A stretch of 64,000 bases of DNA from Glandiceps talaboti (GCF_964340395.1 NC_135554.1:3840475-3904474); one strand, 5' to 3'; counted from the stretch's first letter, positions 27,757 through 38,968 are shown. Numbers and translations: made by a program. The notes: a model not told the origin generated them from the letters alone.

Positions 27757-30593
27757 TTGTCATGGAATGTTAGAGGTTTGAAATTCAAACTTCAAAATTT
27801 TGATTTCGCCTGCTATTTTATGTCTAATGATATTGTATTCCTAAATGAGACTTGGGCAGAGAGAGATAATGATTATAAAAATTCTTTTCCTGGTTTTACG
27901 GTATTTAATGATAAGCGGCGTCCGAAACATTCCACCCATGGTAGATTTGCTGGAGGTGTTTGCACCTTAGTTAAACAAAATATATTGCAGTATATTGTCC
28001 AAATAAATTGTAAATTACAAGACTGTATATTTTTGCTTTTAAAAGGAGAAATTGTAAATAGTGAAAAAGACATTTTGTTGTGTAATATTTATATACCGCC
28101 ACAGAGTTCTTCGGTTTACGAAGGTCAATTCTCAAACAATGGTATACAGCTATTTGAAAGTCAATTACGTGACACCTTATCCGAGTTACCTGATGTACAT
28201 GTTGTTGTTGCAGGTGACTTTAATGCATGTACAGGTGATGAACCTGACTTTATTAGTGATGATAATTTAGAGCATATTGTGGATATACATACCTTAGGTC
28301 GCTCTCTCCTTTCACTATGTCAGTCGTTTAATTTACATATGTTAAATAGTAGAGCTGGAACAGATGCAAACAGGGGTGACTTCACTTGCATTACAAGTGC
28401 AAATGTACTGGTGCAAGCGTTGTCGATTATGTTTTAGTGTTGTCAACATTCTTTGATAAATGTGTTAATTTTTCTATACCAATATGTACCGAGTCTGATC
28501 ACCTTCCTCTTATTTTCTCGATGTCAACAAGATTATTAGGAAAGGCAAGTACCCAGTCAAACGTATTACAAAATATAGTTGGAATCCAGACAAATACTGG
28601 GACTTTGTCAGTGCAATGGAAACCGATGAGAACAAATCACATTTAGAACATATTGTAGAGGAGTGTCATTATAACATTGAGCATTTTACTAATATAATTA
28701 AGGAAGTTTGTAAATCTGCTGCTGTCCACTGTGGTATGTTGAAAAATGTTACATTGAATAGGAAACCACAGAAACAGCCATTGTGGTTCAATACCGAGTG
28801 TAAAGTTTTAAAAGCTCAAAAATATAAATGTTTAAGACGTTTCCGGACTGAGGGACATGTGTGGCTGTTGGGGCAATATAACCAGTTAAAAAAAGATTTT
28901 AAGAAAACGTGTCGTGACAAAAAAAGAGCATTTCTTGAAAATGAAAGACTAAAATTATCTCTTTCTTTGGGTAATTCTAAATTATTTTGGACAAATCTCA
29001 ACGGACTATCCCGTTCTACCAGTTGGTCTTTTCCCTCTATACATGTAGATGACTGGTTGTTTAATTATTTTAGAAATCTTTTCACAGTAGATGAACATGT
29101 TAATTTAAATGAGACTGACGAATTAATATATATTGAGCCTACTATTGAACACATTATACCAGATACTGTAGCAGACTTAACCTTCGATATTCTAAATTCC
29201 CTAATTACACAAGATGAAATTTTAACCAGTATTAATAGTATAAAAAATGGTAAGGTCCAGATGGTCTACTTGGTGAATTTTTCAAAGCAAGTAAATATTT
29301 TCTTACTCCTTATTTGTATGTTTTGTTTAATAAGATTTTTGATAGCGGTATTTTCCCCAGTGATTGGACCAAAGCAATTATTATTCCATTTTATATAAAA
29401 AGGGTCCAAAGAACTCACCAGAGAACTACAGAGGGGTATCTCTTTTGAGTATATTCAGTAAGATTTTCACATCTGTTTTAAATCGTCGTCTTTCTTTTTG
29501 GGCAGAGTCACTCAACAAAATTGACGAAGTTCAAGCTGGTTTTCGTAGGGGATATTCAACCATTGATAATGTCTTTACTTTGCAATCCATGATCCAGAAA
29601 TACTTAACATTGAAGAAAGGAAAGCTCTATTGTGTGTTTGTTGACTTCGCAAAGGCCTTCGATAAGGTCGAGCGACAAAGGTTGTGGTATATTTTACATA
29701 AAGGTGGGGTAAATGGTAAAATGTTTAGTATTTTAAAAAGTATGTATAGTAATGTTAAGTCTTGTGTGAGGATACAAATGGTTGTACCGAACTACTTTAG
29801 TTGTCCAACTGGTGTCCGTCAAGTTTGTATGATAAGTCTTTTTCTTAGGAGTCTCTAACAGTGCACTAAATAGTGCCATTCTGGGAGAATGCAGTAGATA
29901 CCCTATTTTCCTACATACTGCAAAAAGGTGTATTAAGTATTGGGCCAAGTTAATTACTATGCCAAACTACAGCTACCCCAGTAAGTGTTAAGATATGCTC
30001 CTAAATATTGAAAATTCTAATGTAAATTCTAGATGCACTTGGGTGACTGAAGTTAAAAAAGTATTGTTCTTGTGTAACTTGCAAGATGCCTGGCAAATAC
30101 AGGAAATAGGTGATGTACAAAATTTTGTTGATGCTTTTGATATTAGATTTAGATCATATTTATTAAGTGTATGGCGTACTGACATTTCAGTGTTAGATAA
30201 ATTAGATACATATAGAAATTTTAAGTCCTTGCTTCAACCAGAAAAATACTTAACAACGGTAAGAATTGCTAGTCATAGGACAATGGTAGCACGTTTTAGA
30301 TGTTCGTCTCATTGTTTGTATATCGAGACAGGAAGAAGACAAGGTATTGATAGAGCTGACCGTATTTGTGTACAACTGAAATAGAGGACGAATACCATTT
30401 CCTATTGAAATGTGAATTTTTTGTAAACCTTAGATCAAAATACATACCGCAATATTTCTTTGAGCCGCCATCTTTTGAAAACTTTACTCAACTGTTATCA
30501 TCTGATCAATCAACTGAATTACAGAGACTAGCAGCCTTTATTCATCACGCTGTAAAAATCAGGTCAGAAGCAAATAATTTAATGGAACTTTAG
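27757..30593 (+). pseudogene. LINE ORF2 (APE endonuclease and reverse transcriptase), broken
   Basis: Endonuclease motifs in order are SWNVRGL, FLNETWAE, LCNIYIPP, VVVAGDFNAC and, after a frameshift near 28400, SVVDYVLV and TESDHLPL. The linker is at 28616-29250. The reverse transcriptase has ENYRGVSLLSIFSKIF, EVQAGFRRGYSTIDN and VFVDFAKAFDKVE (29364-29858). The expected GVRQGC...F/YADD segment is cut off after GVRQVCMISLF: a deletion near 29855 joins palm directly to a C-terminal RYPIFLHTAKRCIKYWAKLI region. A C-x2-E-x2-EYHFLLKC knuckle-like end lies at 30366-30420 after another frameshift. Inactive. Confidence 0.85.
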
Positions 30594-30811
30594 CATATTA
30601 TGTTGGTTATGGAAGTACACGTGTAAATTGTATTTTGGGCCTATGGCCTTTGACTACAATGAAGTGACTATACTGATACTGACTATACTGAAATCTATTC
30701 GCTTTCAAACCACACAAATTTAAATTTGTGACTATGGTATACATTTGTATGTTTGAAGTAAATGTGATACTAGTGTAGAGTTGATCAAGACTGTACTGCA
30801 TTACGAAACAA

Positions 30812-30994
30812 CTAATGTAAACAACCTATCGTAAAAATGCTTGTAATTGTGAATAAAAAGTGACAATACACTTTCTCTAAGTACTCTTCGTCAAATTTGT
30901 AATCATGAGAATGTCGAAACATACCACAACCGATATTTATATCACGTGACAGCATTCTCAAGTGCAGCCCATTTGAAAATCGAACGTTGTACAT
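30812..30994 (-). other. Minus-strand open stretch resembling one at 62330-62410
   Basis: The minus frame contains RDINIGCGMFRHSHDYKFDE followed by EYLEKVYC. A similar order, DINCCMRVHAFDEEYLRKTF, occurs on the minus strand near 62340-62400. Each lies downstream of one receptor copy with a LINE in between. It may be a duplicated exon of a minus-strand gene or an old repeat. Function unknown. Confidence 0.3.
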
Positions 30995-31260
30995 TCTAAC
31001 AATTGACTTGAAAATTATCTGCTTCCAAAACAGTTGGTTTATGCAAACCTTTGATTCTTATAGATTTCTCCTTTTTTGCTTGGAAATGGGTTTGTATAGT
31101 CTCTATGATTCTTGAATGATAATTGTAAAACTTCCATCAAATAAATATGTATCTAGTTTGATTGTCACCGATGGTAAACATTTTAAGGTAATGCAATGGT
31201 AGGAAATGCTCACAAACCCATATTTGTTAGTCGTTAACTCCTAAATAGACGACTTTTTCT

Positions 31261-31590
31261 TGGTGCCTCTATCTATAGATGTACAAATCATCAGGCTGCC
31301 TCCATCTATAGATGTACAAATCTTCAGGCTGCCTCCATCTATAGATGTACAAATCATCAGGCTGCCTCCATCTATAGATGTACAAATCTTCAGGCTGCCT
31401 CCATCTATAGATGTACAAATTATCAGACTGCCTCAATCTATAGATGTACAAATCATCAGGCTGCCTCCATCTATAGATGTACAAATTATCAAACTGCCTC
31501 CATGATGTACAAATCTTCAGACTGACTCATCTATAGATGTACAAATCATCAGGATGCCTACATCTATGCATGTACAAATCATCTACTACG
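31261..31590. repeat. 33-bp minisatellite
   Basis: About ten copies of a unit of the form CTGCCTCCATCTATAGATGTACAAATCATCAGG. The two forms ATCATCAGG and ATCTTCAGG alternate in the left half, an ABAB higher-order pattern. Because 33 is divisible by three, both strands show open repeat frames; neither looks like a gene. Confidence 0.95.
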
Positions 31591-31596
31591 GCTAGA

Positions 31597-32240
31597 CCGA
31601 CTTTGCCAATCAGAGGCGGTTGGTTATATGGAGCCATAACCCACTCTTTCTTAGAAGTGTGACCTTTGTATCCGTTTGAGCCAATCACGCCGTAGTATAA
31701 GTAAGATAAACAACTCGTTCGGTAGGGTTATGTGCCAAAAACTCGGGGCTACGTCCCCTCGTCTATTGGCACAAACCCTCCCGAACTCGTTGACTATCTA
31801 TTACTTTGTAATCTAAATATCTTTGTCTTCAACTCTGCACTCACTATATCAGTACACTCGTTGTCATAAAAGCTTAGCATTTGGGTGAGAGACACACACA
31901 ATCCATATCATAATAGCTAAGCACTTGAGGGTTTTAAGCAACAATTTACTCTAAAACACAACATATCAAAAGATGCGACAATCTGAGACGACAAAAGAGA
32001 CAGTACAGGCGACACCACACCAACTTATGTCTATCGACTCGTGTTGACAAAACCCTTGATGTCTTCTGTTTTAGAGTAAATTGTTGCAGAAAACACTCAA
32101 ATGCTAAGTTCTTATAACCAGAATTGAGGTGTTCGAGACACACTGAATGCTTATAAGCATTTGATTGTCTATCTCTAAACCAGAAGACATCAAAAGTTGC
32201 GTCAACCGGGGAGGGAGGGGCGATAGACGTAGCAGACATT
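31597..32240. other. Unclassified sequence with inverted repeats
   Basis: Imperfect inverted repeats lie at about 31598-31610 with 31687-31697 (CTACTACGGC and GCCGTAGTA) and at about 31713-31790. A longer pair joins 31921-31985 and 32035-32115 around CAACAATTTACTCTAAAAC and its complement. They look like decayed foldback or MITE material. No gene seen. Confidence 0.45.
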
Positions 32241-32684
32241 GTATGCTACTGGTGTTTTCAGTGACCATAGGGCATTTTTTTTCGTATGTTCTTCAATGAA
32301 AATTGAAGTTTCTACCGAAACTAATTTCTGTGAAGAGAAAATACTCACCTTTATTATACTACTATTGGGTTACCCTTTTGCTTTTAGCCTAACTTCGCAA
32401 AATAAAGTCGTGACCCCTGACCCACCTGTGGCTATCCCACGATGCCCCTTTTCCCGCCAGTACTAAATTTTGTCATATTAACAGACAAAAATACGGAAAA
32501 GTACACAAAACAGGAACTGTGGGGTGGTGGGAGGGATTCACATAAAGGTGAGTATTTTCTCTTCACAGAAATTAGTTTCGGTAGAAACTTCAATTCTGTT
32601 CATCGAAAATACTCACCTTTATTATACTACTATTGGGTTAGAATTTGTCAGCCAATTAGGAGGGGGGAGTTCCTGACATCCCAA

Positions 32685-34175
32685 TTATACAATGTGCTGA
32701 CTGACACAGACTGGACCCAGGGACTGCAATTCAGATGCATCCTGGGCCATATCTCTAAGATAGTAGCTTATAAAAGAATTAGGAGAACGCCAGGTAGCAG
32801 CTTTGATCACTTCTGCTACTGGAATTCCTGCATGTACTGCCCAAGAAGTTGAGATGGCTCTAACTTCATGGGCTGTGACCCGGGATAACCTTAAACTATC
32901 ATCAGATGCTTCCTGGTATGCCCATCTGACTGTCTGAATAATCCACTTAGAAATTATGGCTGCCGAACAATCGCTCTTGTTGTCGGAGTCATAAGGGATG
33001 AAGAGACGTGATCTCTCTCCTCTGAATGAGTTTGTACGATGCAAATACCAACGTATGGCTCGAACCGGACAAAGTAATCTCTCTTGTTTGTCAGAACCTA
33101 CCAAATTAGAGAGAGGAAGAAGGGTAATGGGGGAAGAAAAAGACCCCAGTACCTGGTTCTTTGCTAAGAAAGATGGGTGAGGCCTGAGAATTACTTGTGA
33201 TTCAGACCAGGTAATTCTCCCCTTGCTCACATCTAAAGCATGGATCTCACTGCGTCTTCTGCCAGACGCTAAGGCCAAGAGGAAGACTGTTTTGAGTGTC
33301 ATTGCTCTCAATGAAACTGATTGCATAGGTTCAAAGGGAGCTTTCTCCAGTACCCTCAGGACTAATGCCAGATTCCACTGAGGGACCGAAATAGGTTTAG
33401 GAGGACGCTTGATATGGAAATGCCTAATCATGCTAGACAAAACTTTATCTTGACCAAAGTCTTTTCCTCCTGTACTCTTAATGGTAGATGCAATTGCTGC
33501 GCGGTATACCATTATAGTTTTTACAGCAAATTTCTTAACATTAAAGAGATCTAACAAGAAGTCTGCAAAGTCTCTGGTAGTGCTATGGATTGGATCAATC
33601 TGCCTTCGCTGACACCAATCACAAAATCGTTCCCATTTGCTGTTGTAAGTGCTGAGAGTACTTGCCCGCTGCGGTCTTGCGATAACCGCGGCAGAGTCAA
33701 TAGAAAATCCTTTCTGAACGAGGGATTTCTCGATAGTTTGAATGCGTGAAGACGAAAACTCTCTGGGCTGGGGTGAACAATGCTCCGACCCTGAGAGAGA
33801 AGGTCTGTCCTCTGTGGAAGCCGAATTGGGCAATCTACTAGAAGAGACAGAAGCCAAGGGAACCAAGACCGATTTGGCCATAGCGGTGCTATCAGAATAA
33901 GGACTACATCCTCCTCCTGTACCTTGCGAAGGACCAGAGGAAGAATCACTATTGGAGGGTAAGCATACGCTAATATTCCCTCCCATGAGATTGACAGCGC
34001 ATCCATCGCTAATGCCCTTGTGTCCGGAGTTGGAGCTACGAACATTGGCAGTTTTGCGTTGTGGTAAGTTGCAAAGAGATCCAGCAGGGGGGTTCCCCAG
34101 TGAGCGAAGACCTGATTTGCTACCTCCTGGGGGAGATGTCGTGCTCTTAGGGTTATGTCCCTCTCTTTGCACCAA
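32685..34175 (-). CDS. Tyrosine recombinase of the DIRS1-like element
   Basis: A 496-codon frame, of which about residues 140-496 are the recombinase. The first part overlaps the RNase H tail in another frame and reads as low-complexity Ser/Gly. The core-binding part contains STLSTYNSKWERFCDWCQRR. The catalytic part has R306-308 (ALASGRRRSEIHAL), H436-x-x-R439 (AHEVRAIS), W462 in the second-His position (TWRSPNSF) and nucleophile Tyr471 or Tyr472 (ISYYLRD). This is the R...HxxR...W...Y pattern of DIRS recombinases, which integrate circular cDNA without target duplication. The frame is intact, although the element is not. Confidence 0.85.
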   Translation of the reverse strand: MVQREGHNPKSTTSPPGGSKSGLRSLGNPPAGSLCNLPQRKTANVRSSNSGHKGISDGCAVNLMGGNISVCLPSNSDSSSGPSQGTGGGCSPYSDSTAMAKSVLVPLASVSSSRLPNSASTEDRPSLSGSEHCSPQPREFSSSRIQTIEKSLVQKGFSIDSAAVIARPQRASTLSTYNSKWERFCDWCQRRQIDPIHSTTRDFADFLLDLFNVKKFAVKTIMVYRAAIASTIKSTGGKDFGQDKVLSSMIRHFHIKRPPKPISVPQWNLALVLRVLEKAPFEPMQSVSLRAMTLKTVFLLALASGRRRSEIHALDVSKGRITWSESQVILRPHPSFLAKNQVLGSFSSPITLLPLSNLVGSDKQERLLCPVRAIRWYLHRTNSFRGERSRLFIPYDSDNKSDCSAAIISKWIIQTVRWAYQEASDDSLRLSRVTAHEVRAISTSWAVHAGIPVAEVIKAATWRSPNSFISYYLRDMAQDASELQSLGPVCVSQHIV

Positions 34176-34179
34176 AACA

Positions 34180-35305
34180 TCATGTCCCAGAGCAGATAAC
34201 AGAGGTCTGGTGACTTTGTGCCCCCCATTTGTTTACATATGCTACCACTGTCGTATTGTCGGAGTGGAGCAGTACGTGGCGAGCCGACACCAGAGTCTCG
34301 AATTGCACTAGGGCTAGAAAGACTGCCTTGAGTTCTAACCAGTTGATGTGTCTCTGACTTGTTACTCCCCCCCACTGACCTGAGGCCACCTGGGAGTCGC
34401 AGTGGGCTCCCCATCCCTCTTTCGAAGCATCGGTGAAAAGAGACAGGTTCGCTTTTTGATACGCTAGGGACCTCCCTTCTAGCAAATTGTTCTCGTCCAC
34501 CCACCAAAGCAGGTGCAAGCGGAGAGACGGACGAATAGGAACCTTGAAAGAGAGGGGGTGTAATGATGGGCGCCAGAATCGTGAATCGGTACATGAAAAT
34601 ATGCGTCCTTTAGATCGATTGACGCCATCCATTCCCCTGGCTGAACAGCGGCGAGAATGGATCGCGTGGTCTCCATCTTGAACTTGGACACGGTCATGAA
34701 TTGGTTCAGTGCTGTTAGGTTCAGAATTGGGCGCCACCCCCCCCGATTTTTTTGGCACCAAAAACAGGTGGTTGTAAAACCCTGGACCTGCATTGGTAGC
34801 GTTCACCTGTCTGACTACCCCTTTTTTGAATTGCTTCTAACAGAGCTTCTCTTTTTGCTTGTTGCCTGGAAGCACTGTGACAAAGGGAGACATTGTAAGT
34901 GGTGGGTGACGTTCGAACTCTAGGTGATAACCCTCTCTTACTATTGAAAGAACCAAGGAATCGTCGGTAATCAGCTGCCACTCTTTGGTGAATGACAGGA
35001 GCCTTCCCCCTACTGGCCCTACGCTTGATTGAGAGGGTGTAGTAGGGGCGGCAAAGAAGACGGGAGCACCGTCAGGAATGTTGCGCGAAACCACTTGCAC
35101 CCCTCTCTGAGGGTGGTCCGGGTTTGCTGTCTTTGTTCGTCACAGACCACTGAGGCTTGCCTCTACCACGGCCTCGGGAAGTCTGTCTGCCCCGTCCTCG
35201 ACCCCTCTGTGAACCTCGTGAGATGTTTGTCACAGGGGACTTACTACTGACTGGGGACTGTTTGAAGTTTGTATGCGGTTTCGAACGAGGAGTGTCAAAA
35301 ATCAA
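34180..35305 (-). pseudogene. Reverse transcriptase/RNase H of the DIRS1-like element, frameshifted and deleted
   Basis: Parts fall in different frames. First is an RGRGRGRQTSRGRGRGK segment, then GGRLLSFTKEWQLITDDSLV (pre-RT), YNHLFLVPKKSGG, RPILNLTALNQFM and ASIDLKDAYFHVPIHD with the first palm Asp. Sequence then jumps to a damaged LARTICLKGRSLAYQ-type region and RNase H (LFTDASKEGWGAHCDSQ, INWLELKA, HSDNTTVVAYVNKWG), so the YxDD-bearing palm half is deleted. RNase H breaks again near 34250, at a G-run on the coding strand. Inactive. Confidence 0.8.
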
Positions 35306-37365
35306 CGCTCCCGCTGCTTTGCTTCGCTGGCACGGTTAGCTATAGAAGTCAAAGTGCCAGCAAATAGAGAAGGTGCATCAATCGGTGCTGCGCGAACTTC
35401 CTGTTTTAATTCTGTTGGCAACACAGTTGAGTTACGACGCAGAAAAGCATCTCGCTGAAGGAGTAACAAGGCAGCACGTGACCTAGTCGTTTGCTCAGTC
35501 ACGTGGCTAAGTGCTTTATTAACTACCTGCATCAGACGAAATATCTTCTGTGAGTCAGGATGGGCGGACCTCATCTCTGACACCGTAGTAGCAAGGAACC
35601 AATCGATAGAGGAGAATATCCGAAGGGATAATGCGTATCCTTCTCCTAACCGTGATAAGTGTTTATTATCAATGGTAGTATTCTTAAAACCATCACGATC
35701 TTGGTCAACAGCGTCAGCATCAGTGTCCAGCTCTGGAAAGTTGACACGTTGATCGGTTGCGTGGGTACGATAAGGTTTCCCTGGATAGCGGAACCAAGGG
35801 TACCTATTCATTCGCATTGGCGGCTGACCTGGACCCTTGCCACAAACCTCTGAGGACACTTTACCCTGTACTGAAGTGACCATAGCTGAGAGGGGGAGTG
35901 TAGCAGGTTGATACTCCGTCTGTTCGAGCTGGCCCTCCAATGCTAAGCTTGTCTCAGACTGTACCGAATTCGTTGCAGTGGGACGGGTACATTTATCTGG
36001 GAACTGTTGATAAACCCATTCAACGCATTGACTAAATGGAATATCAGCAAAGCGTTCCGGAGAGGGCGCTCTCCCCTCTGATTCAGAGGGCGGCGGTCTA
36101 ACCCGATCGTCATCCGAATGGTCAGCGCCCCCAAGGAGGTCGCGATCCTCTGGGGCCGTTAAGGACATTTCATCGGGATCGCGTCTCCATAGGGATCCGA
36201 AACGTTCGCCCTGTAAGCGGCAGAAACGTGTCGGTGAAGACGAGGGAGAACGCTCTTCACGCGTTACCGGAATGCGTGGTCTGGAAGAGCGTCTCGGTGA
36301 AAGCGATGATCTACGATCCCCGCGCCTCGGTGGACTGTGCGAGCGGCGTGGGGAACGAGAGCGATCTCTGCGAGATCGAAGTACCCCTATGTCACGTTCC
36401 GTTTGCGGATTGCGTGAACGACGGTGGCACTGGGAACGGTCATAAGGCGGCCGTGACCTCTCTCTATCTCTATCCCCTCCTCCCCAGGGACCCCTAGACT
36501 GATGGGTATCCATGGTGGGGGGGTAACCATAAGGTGACCAATAATTAGGTGGAGGCCAAAACCCTGTAGGTTGGCCAAAGGCAGTCCAAGGAAGTGGATT
36601 TTGTCTTGGATCCAAATCTGTGGAAGTTTCACCTTGTGGGTAGCCCATAGCATTGAATGGATATGGTAGCGTCCCCGTAGGAGGCCATGGTATCGACCTA
36701 GGATCAGGTGACTGATCACGTGATCCGCTAGCGGTAGGACGGGAAGTGCGTCTTTTGACTTCCGGTATTACCCCACGCGAAGAATCTAGACTATTCGACG
36801 GCATGGTTTGACGTTCACTGAACGACCCTTGAACGGTATGTGGACGGCTCGAAGGGTTTACGTCAGTTCGCCTGGGAGGTTCTCGAAACCGACCGCTATA
36901 TTGAGATGTCGGAGACGGAGAACGAGAATCAGCTTTGTAGGAAGAGGGGCTGTCTGTAATTACAGGACACTCTCCACTAACAATACCCGTATCAGGACGT
37001 CCCTTATCGGACGAGTCCTGCAAAGGTCCACGAGAAACCCGTACTTCAGAACCCGTTGTGGTTAAGACCTCGCCCTCAGAAGGGCGTTTTGTCGTGGGAG
37101 AACCCACACTTACACAAGACTTACCTGAAAATTTATCTAAATCAGTGCTCGGAGCAGCGGAGGTCCGCTTACTCTGCTTTGATTTTGGTTTACGTGACGA
37201 TTCAATAGGTTTATCGAATTCCTGCCACTGATCGTCTGCCCAATGACCGCATACAGTTTTGCATGGTGAAGTACGGGAACACTTCCGACAAGAAGGGCAA
37301 AATTTGTGGAGGTCCTCTATGTGGAAAACATGTCCACAAGACCCCTTCTTTTGGTTCGGAAGCAT
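35302..37365 (-). CDS. Gag-like protein of the DIRS1-like element, with SR-rich region
   Basis: The intact frame runs upstream to 37644, but the ATG at 37363-37365 (MLPNQKKGSCGHVFHI) is the better start because the upstream codons lie in the inverted terminal repeat and read as hydrophobic non-coding sequence. The product is about 687 residues. It opens with a Cys/His cluster (CGHVFHIEDLHKFCPSCRKC, then CKTVCGHW), possibly a zinc-binding head. The middle is Pro/Gly/Tyr-rich (PYPFNAMGYP, PPNYWSPYGYPP), then comes a block of RS and SR dipeptides (SRRDRSRSPRRSHSPPRR), then a conserved C-terminal part with WFRYPGKPYRTHATDQRVNF. The SR block resembles splicing-factor RS domains. It could bind RNA, direct nuclear entry or be phosphorylated; that is inference. 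Confidence 0.75.
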   Translation of the reverse strand: MLPNQKKGSCGHVFHIEDLHKFCPSCRKCSRTSPCKTVCGHWADDQWQEFDKPIESSRKPKSKQSKRTSAAPSTDLDKFSGKSCVSVGSPTTKRPSEGEVLTTTGSEVRVSRGPLQDSSDKGRPDTGIVSGECPVITDSPSSYKADSRSPSPTSQYSGRFREPPRRTDVNPSSRPHTVQGSFSERQTMPSNSLDSSRGVIPEVKRRTSRPTASGSRDQSPDPRSIPWPPTGTLPYPFNAMGYPQGETSTDLDPRQNPLPWTAFGQPTGFWPPPNYWSPYGYPPTMDTHQSRGPWGGGDRDRERSRPPYDRSQCHRRSRNPQTERDIGVLRSRRDRSRSPRRSHSPPRRGDRRSSLSPRRSSRPRIPVTREERSPSSSPTRFCRLQGERFGSLWRRDPDEMSLTAPEDRDLLGGADHSDDDRVRPPPSESEGRAPSPERFADIPFSQCVEWVYQQFPDKCTRPTATNSVQSETSLALEGQLEQTEYQPATLPLSAMVTSVQGKVSSEVCGKGPGQPPMRMNRYPWFRYPGKPYRTHATDQRVNFPELDTDADAVDQDRDGFKNTTIDNKHLSRLGEGYALSLRIFSSIDWFLATTVSEMRSAHPDSQKIFRLMQVVNKALSHVTEQTTRSRAALLLLQRDAFLRRNSTVLPTELKQEVRAAPIDAPSLFAGTLTSIANRASEAKQRER

Positions 37366-38094
37366 GGTTTGAAAACACGCTTTAAACAAACAATAGTCAA
37401 AAGCGGAAAAAGAATGAAACGGTCGTGTAACGGAATACAATAGACGACCGCTCAATACAAACAGAACAAACAAAGAAAAGCGAAGCTTAAAACAAGCACA
37501 ATTGAATGAAAAGAATAAAAGAAAGGACTCAGCTGGGTTTCCAGGGACTTGGGTGCCACAGAAGTCAGCTATAAAAATCCACCAAGGCTTGAAAAGGCTA
37601 ATTTGTCGTGAGCGAAGAAAATATACGTCTTCTTTCGCTCGCAAAATTTAGTACTGGCGGGAAAAGGGGCATCATGGGATAGCCACAGGTGGGTCAGGGG
37701 TCACGACTTTATTTTGCGAAGTTAGGCTAAAAGCAAAAGGGTAACCCAATAGTAGTATAATAAAGGTGAGTATTTTCGATGAACAGAATCATAAACCCTG
37801 AGACAAAACGTCGACTGGCTAGACAAAAAATCTCATTAACATTTGGCACATTTTATCGTCTGGCGAGACAAAAATCTTACCAACAGCGATTCGTCAATCA
37901 TCTGGCATGACAAACATCTTTACCAATATTGTTACACTTTCTTTACGCGAGCTACCATTACCTTAGGAGATCATCGCCAAATTTATACCTCCCTGGCAGA
38001 CCTAAGGTTAGCGAGTGCTTTTATTGATATTTTGAGAGTCAATTGATTACATGTAAAATGTATCAATTGTAATTCAGTTCTTGTTGTGCCAGAT

Positions 38095-38400
38095 CATAAC
38101 ATGTGGAAATATTAATTAGATTTTTGTCGAGCCAGACGAGAATATTTACAACATCAAGATTTAGACGGCAAGATTTAGACGAGATTTACAACATCAAAGA
38201 GATATTTTGTCTAGCCAGACGAGAACATTTACAATAATTATATAAAAAATATATTGTGTAGAGCCAGACGAGAACATTTACAATATCAAAAATATATTGT
38301 GTAAAGCCAGACGAGAATATTTACAACATCAAAGAGATATTTTGTAGAGCCAGACGAGAATATTTACAACATCAAAAAGATATTTTGTAGAGCCAGACGA
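38095..38400. repeat. 43-bp minisatellite, left part
   Basis: About seven imperfect copies of a unit containing GAGCCAGACGAGAATATTTA and TATTTTGTA. The run stops mid-unit at AGCCAGACGA, where the LINE begins, and resumes in matching phase near 48103. Confidence 0.9.
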
Positions 38401-38564
38401 AACGTGGTTACATAACCATGTTGATTGTTCTTTGTTCCAGTTACCGTCATACCAACTTATCACTTGCAATCGTCAACATTCTCAAGGTGGTGGTGTCGCC
38501 CTGTATGTACATTCGTCACTGTCATTTTCTCGTATCGATCACATTACCATCGCTAATTGCGAAT

Positions 38565-38940
38565 AATTACTACTAGAAATAAAAATGCGACACACTTGGT
38601 TTGGGAGAAAGTGGGGTGTGCTTTAATATCTGAAAGTGGTAACACACTCCACACCAACCAACGGGTGGGAGGGTTGGGAAAAACAAGAATTGAACTACAC
38701 AGCACAAAGTTAGCTCACAGCAAAAACTGAACAGAAACAAAAGGCTGAGCGCCAAAACACCAAAAATTGCTACAAAACTGCCGCCCAAAGGGGGGCGCCC
38801 TCGCAGTCCGTAATTAACAATTTCTCCCCAGAGAAATATACAAATTACTACTAGAAATAAAAATGCGACACACTTGGTTTGGGAGAAAGTGGGGTGTGCT
38901 TTAATATCTGAAAGTGGTAACACACTCCACACCAACCAAC
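38565..38940. repeat. Repeats A-B-A at the 3' end of the split-direct-repeat element
   Basis: A (38565-38662), B (38679-38842), A (38843-38940). A begins AATTACTACTAGAAATAAAA and ends CACACCAACCAAC. B runs from AAAAACAAGAATTGAACTAC to GAGAAATATACA. The B-A join at 38842/38843 represents the junction of the circular cDNA. A 16-bp G-rich spacer (38663-38678) separates the outer A from B. Confidence 0.9.
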
Positions 38941-38968
38941 CAAATCACCCAAACCTGAGTGAGGAACA

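Larger units (their letters stand above)
26847..30690 (+). mobile_element. Non-LTR retrotransposon with a 2A peptide at the head of ORF1 (decayed)
   Basis: The order is 2A motif (26877-26915), ORF1 with coiled coil and RRM-like part (to 27722), ORF2 with endonuclease (from about 27757), reverse transcriptase (to about 29858), then C-terminal region (29870-30593) and a 3' UTR. It carries one nonsense codon in ORF1, several frameshifts in ORF2 and a deletion that removes the catalytic palm block. Clade is unresolved by eye; APE endonuclease plus ORF1 fits the CR1/Jockey/L1-like radiation. Confidence 0.85.
32301..37789 (-). mobile_element. DIRS1-like tyrosine-recombinase retrotransposon (defective)
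   Basis: The termini are inverted: 32338-32472 is the reverse complement of 37642-37775, both including TTATACTACTATTGGGTTAC. Non-identical outer extensions flank them. An internal complementary region at 32544-32640 joins complements of the two outer ends (AAGTTTCTACCGAAAC... and TTCGATGAACAGA...), the diagnostic DIRS1 layout. On the minus strand the order is gag-like ORF, RT/RNase H, tyrosine recombinase. Frameshifts and a palm deletion make this copy non-autonomous. Confidence 0.9.

Noticed and set aside
33952-34311. Plus-strand open frames across 32.9-37.1 kb
   Set aside because: Antisense shadows of the minus-strand DIRS1-like coding regions.
37366-37644. Upstream 93-codon extension of the DIRS1-like gag frame
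   Set aside because: It lies largely in the inverted terminal repeat and leader and reads as hydrophobic non-coding sequence; MLPNQKKG with the Cys/His head is the better start.
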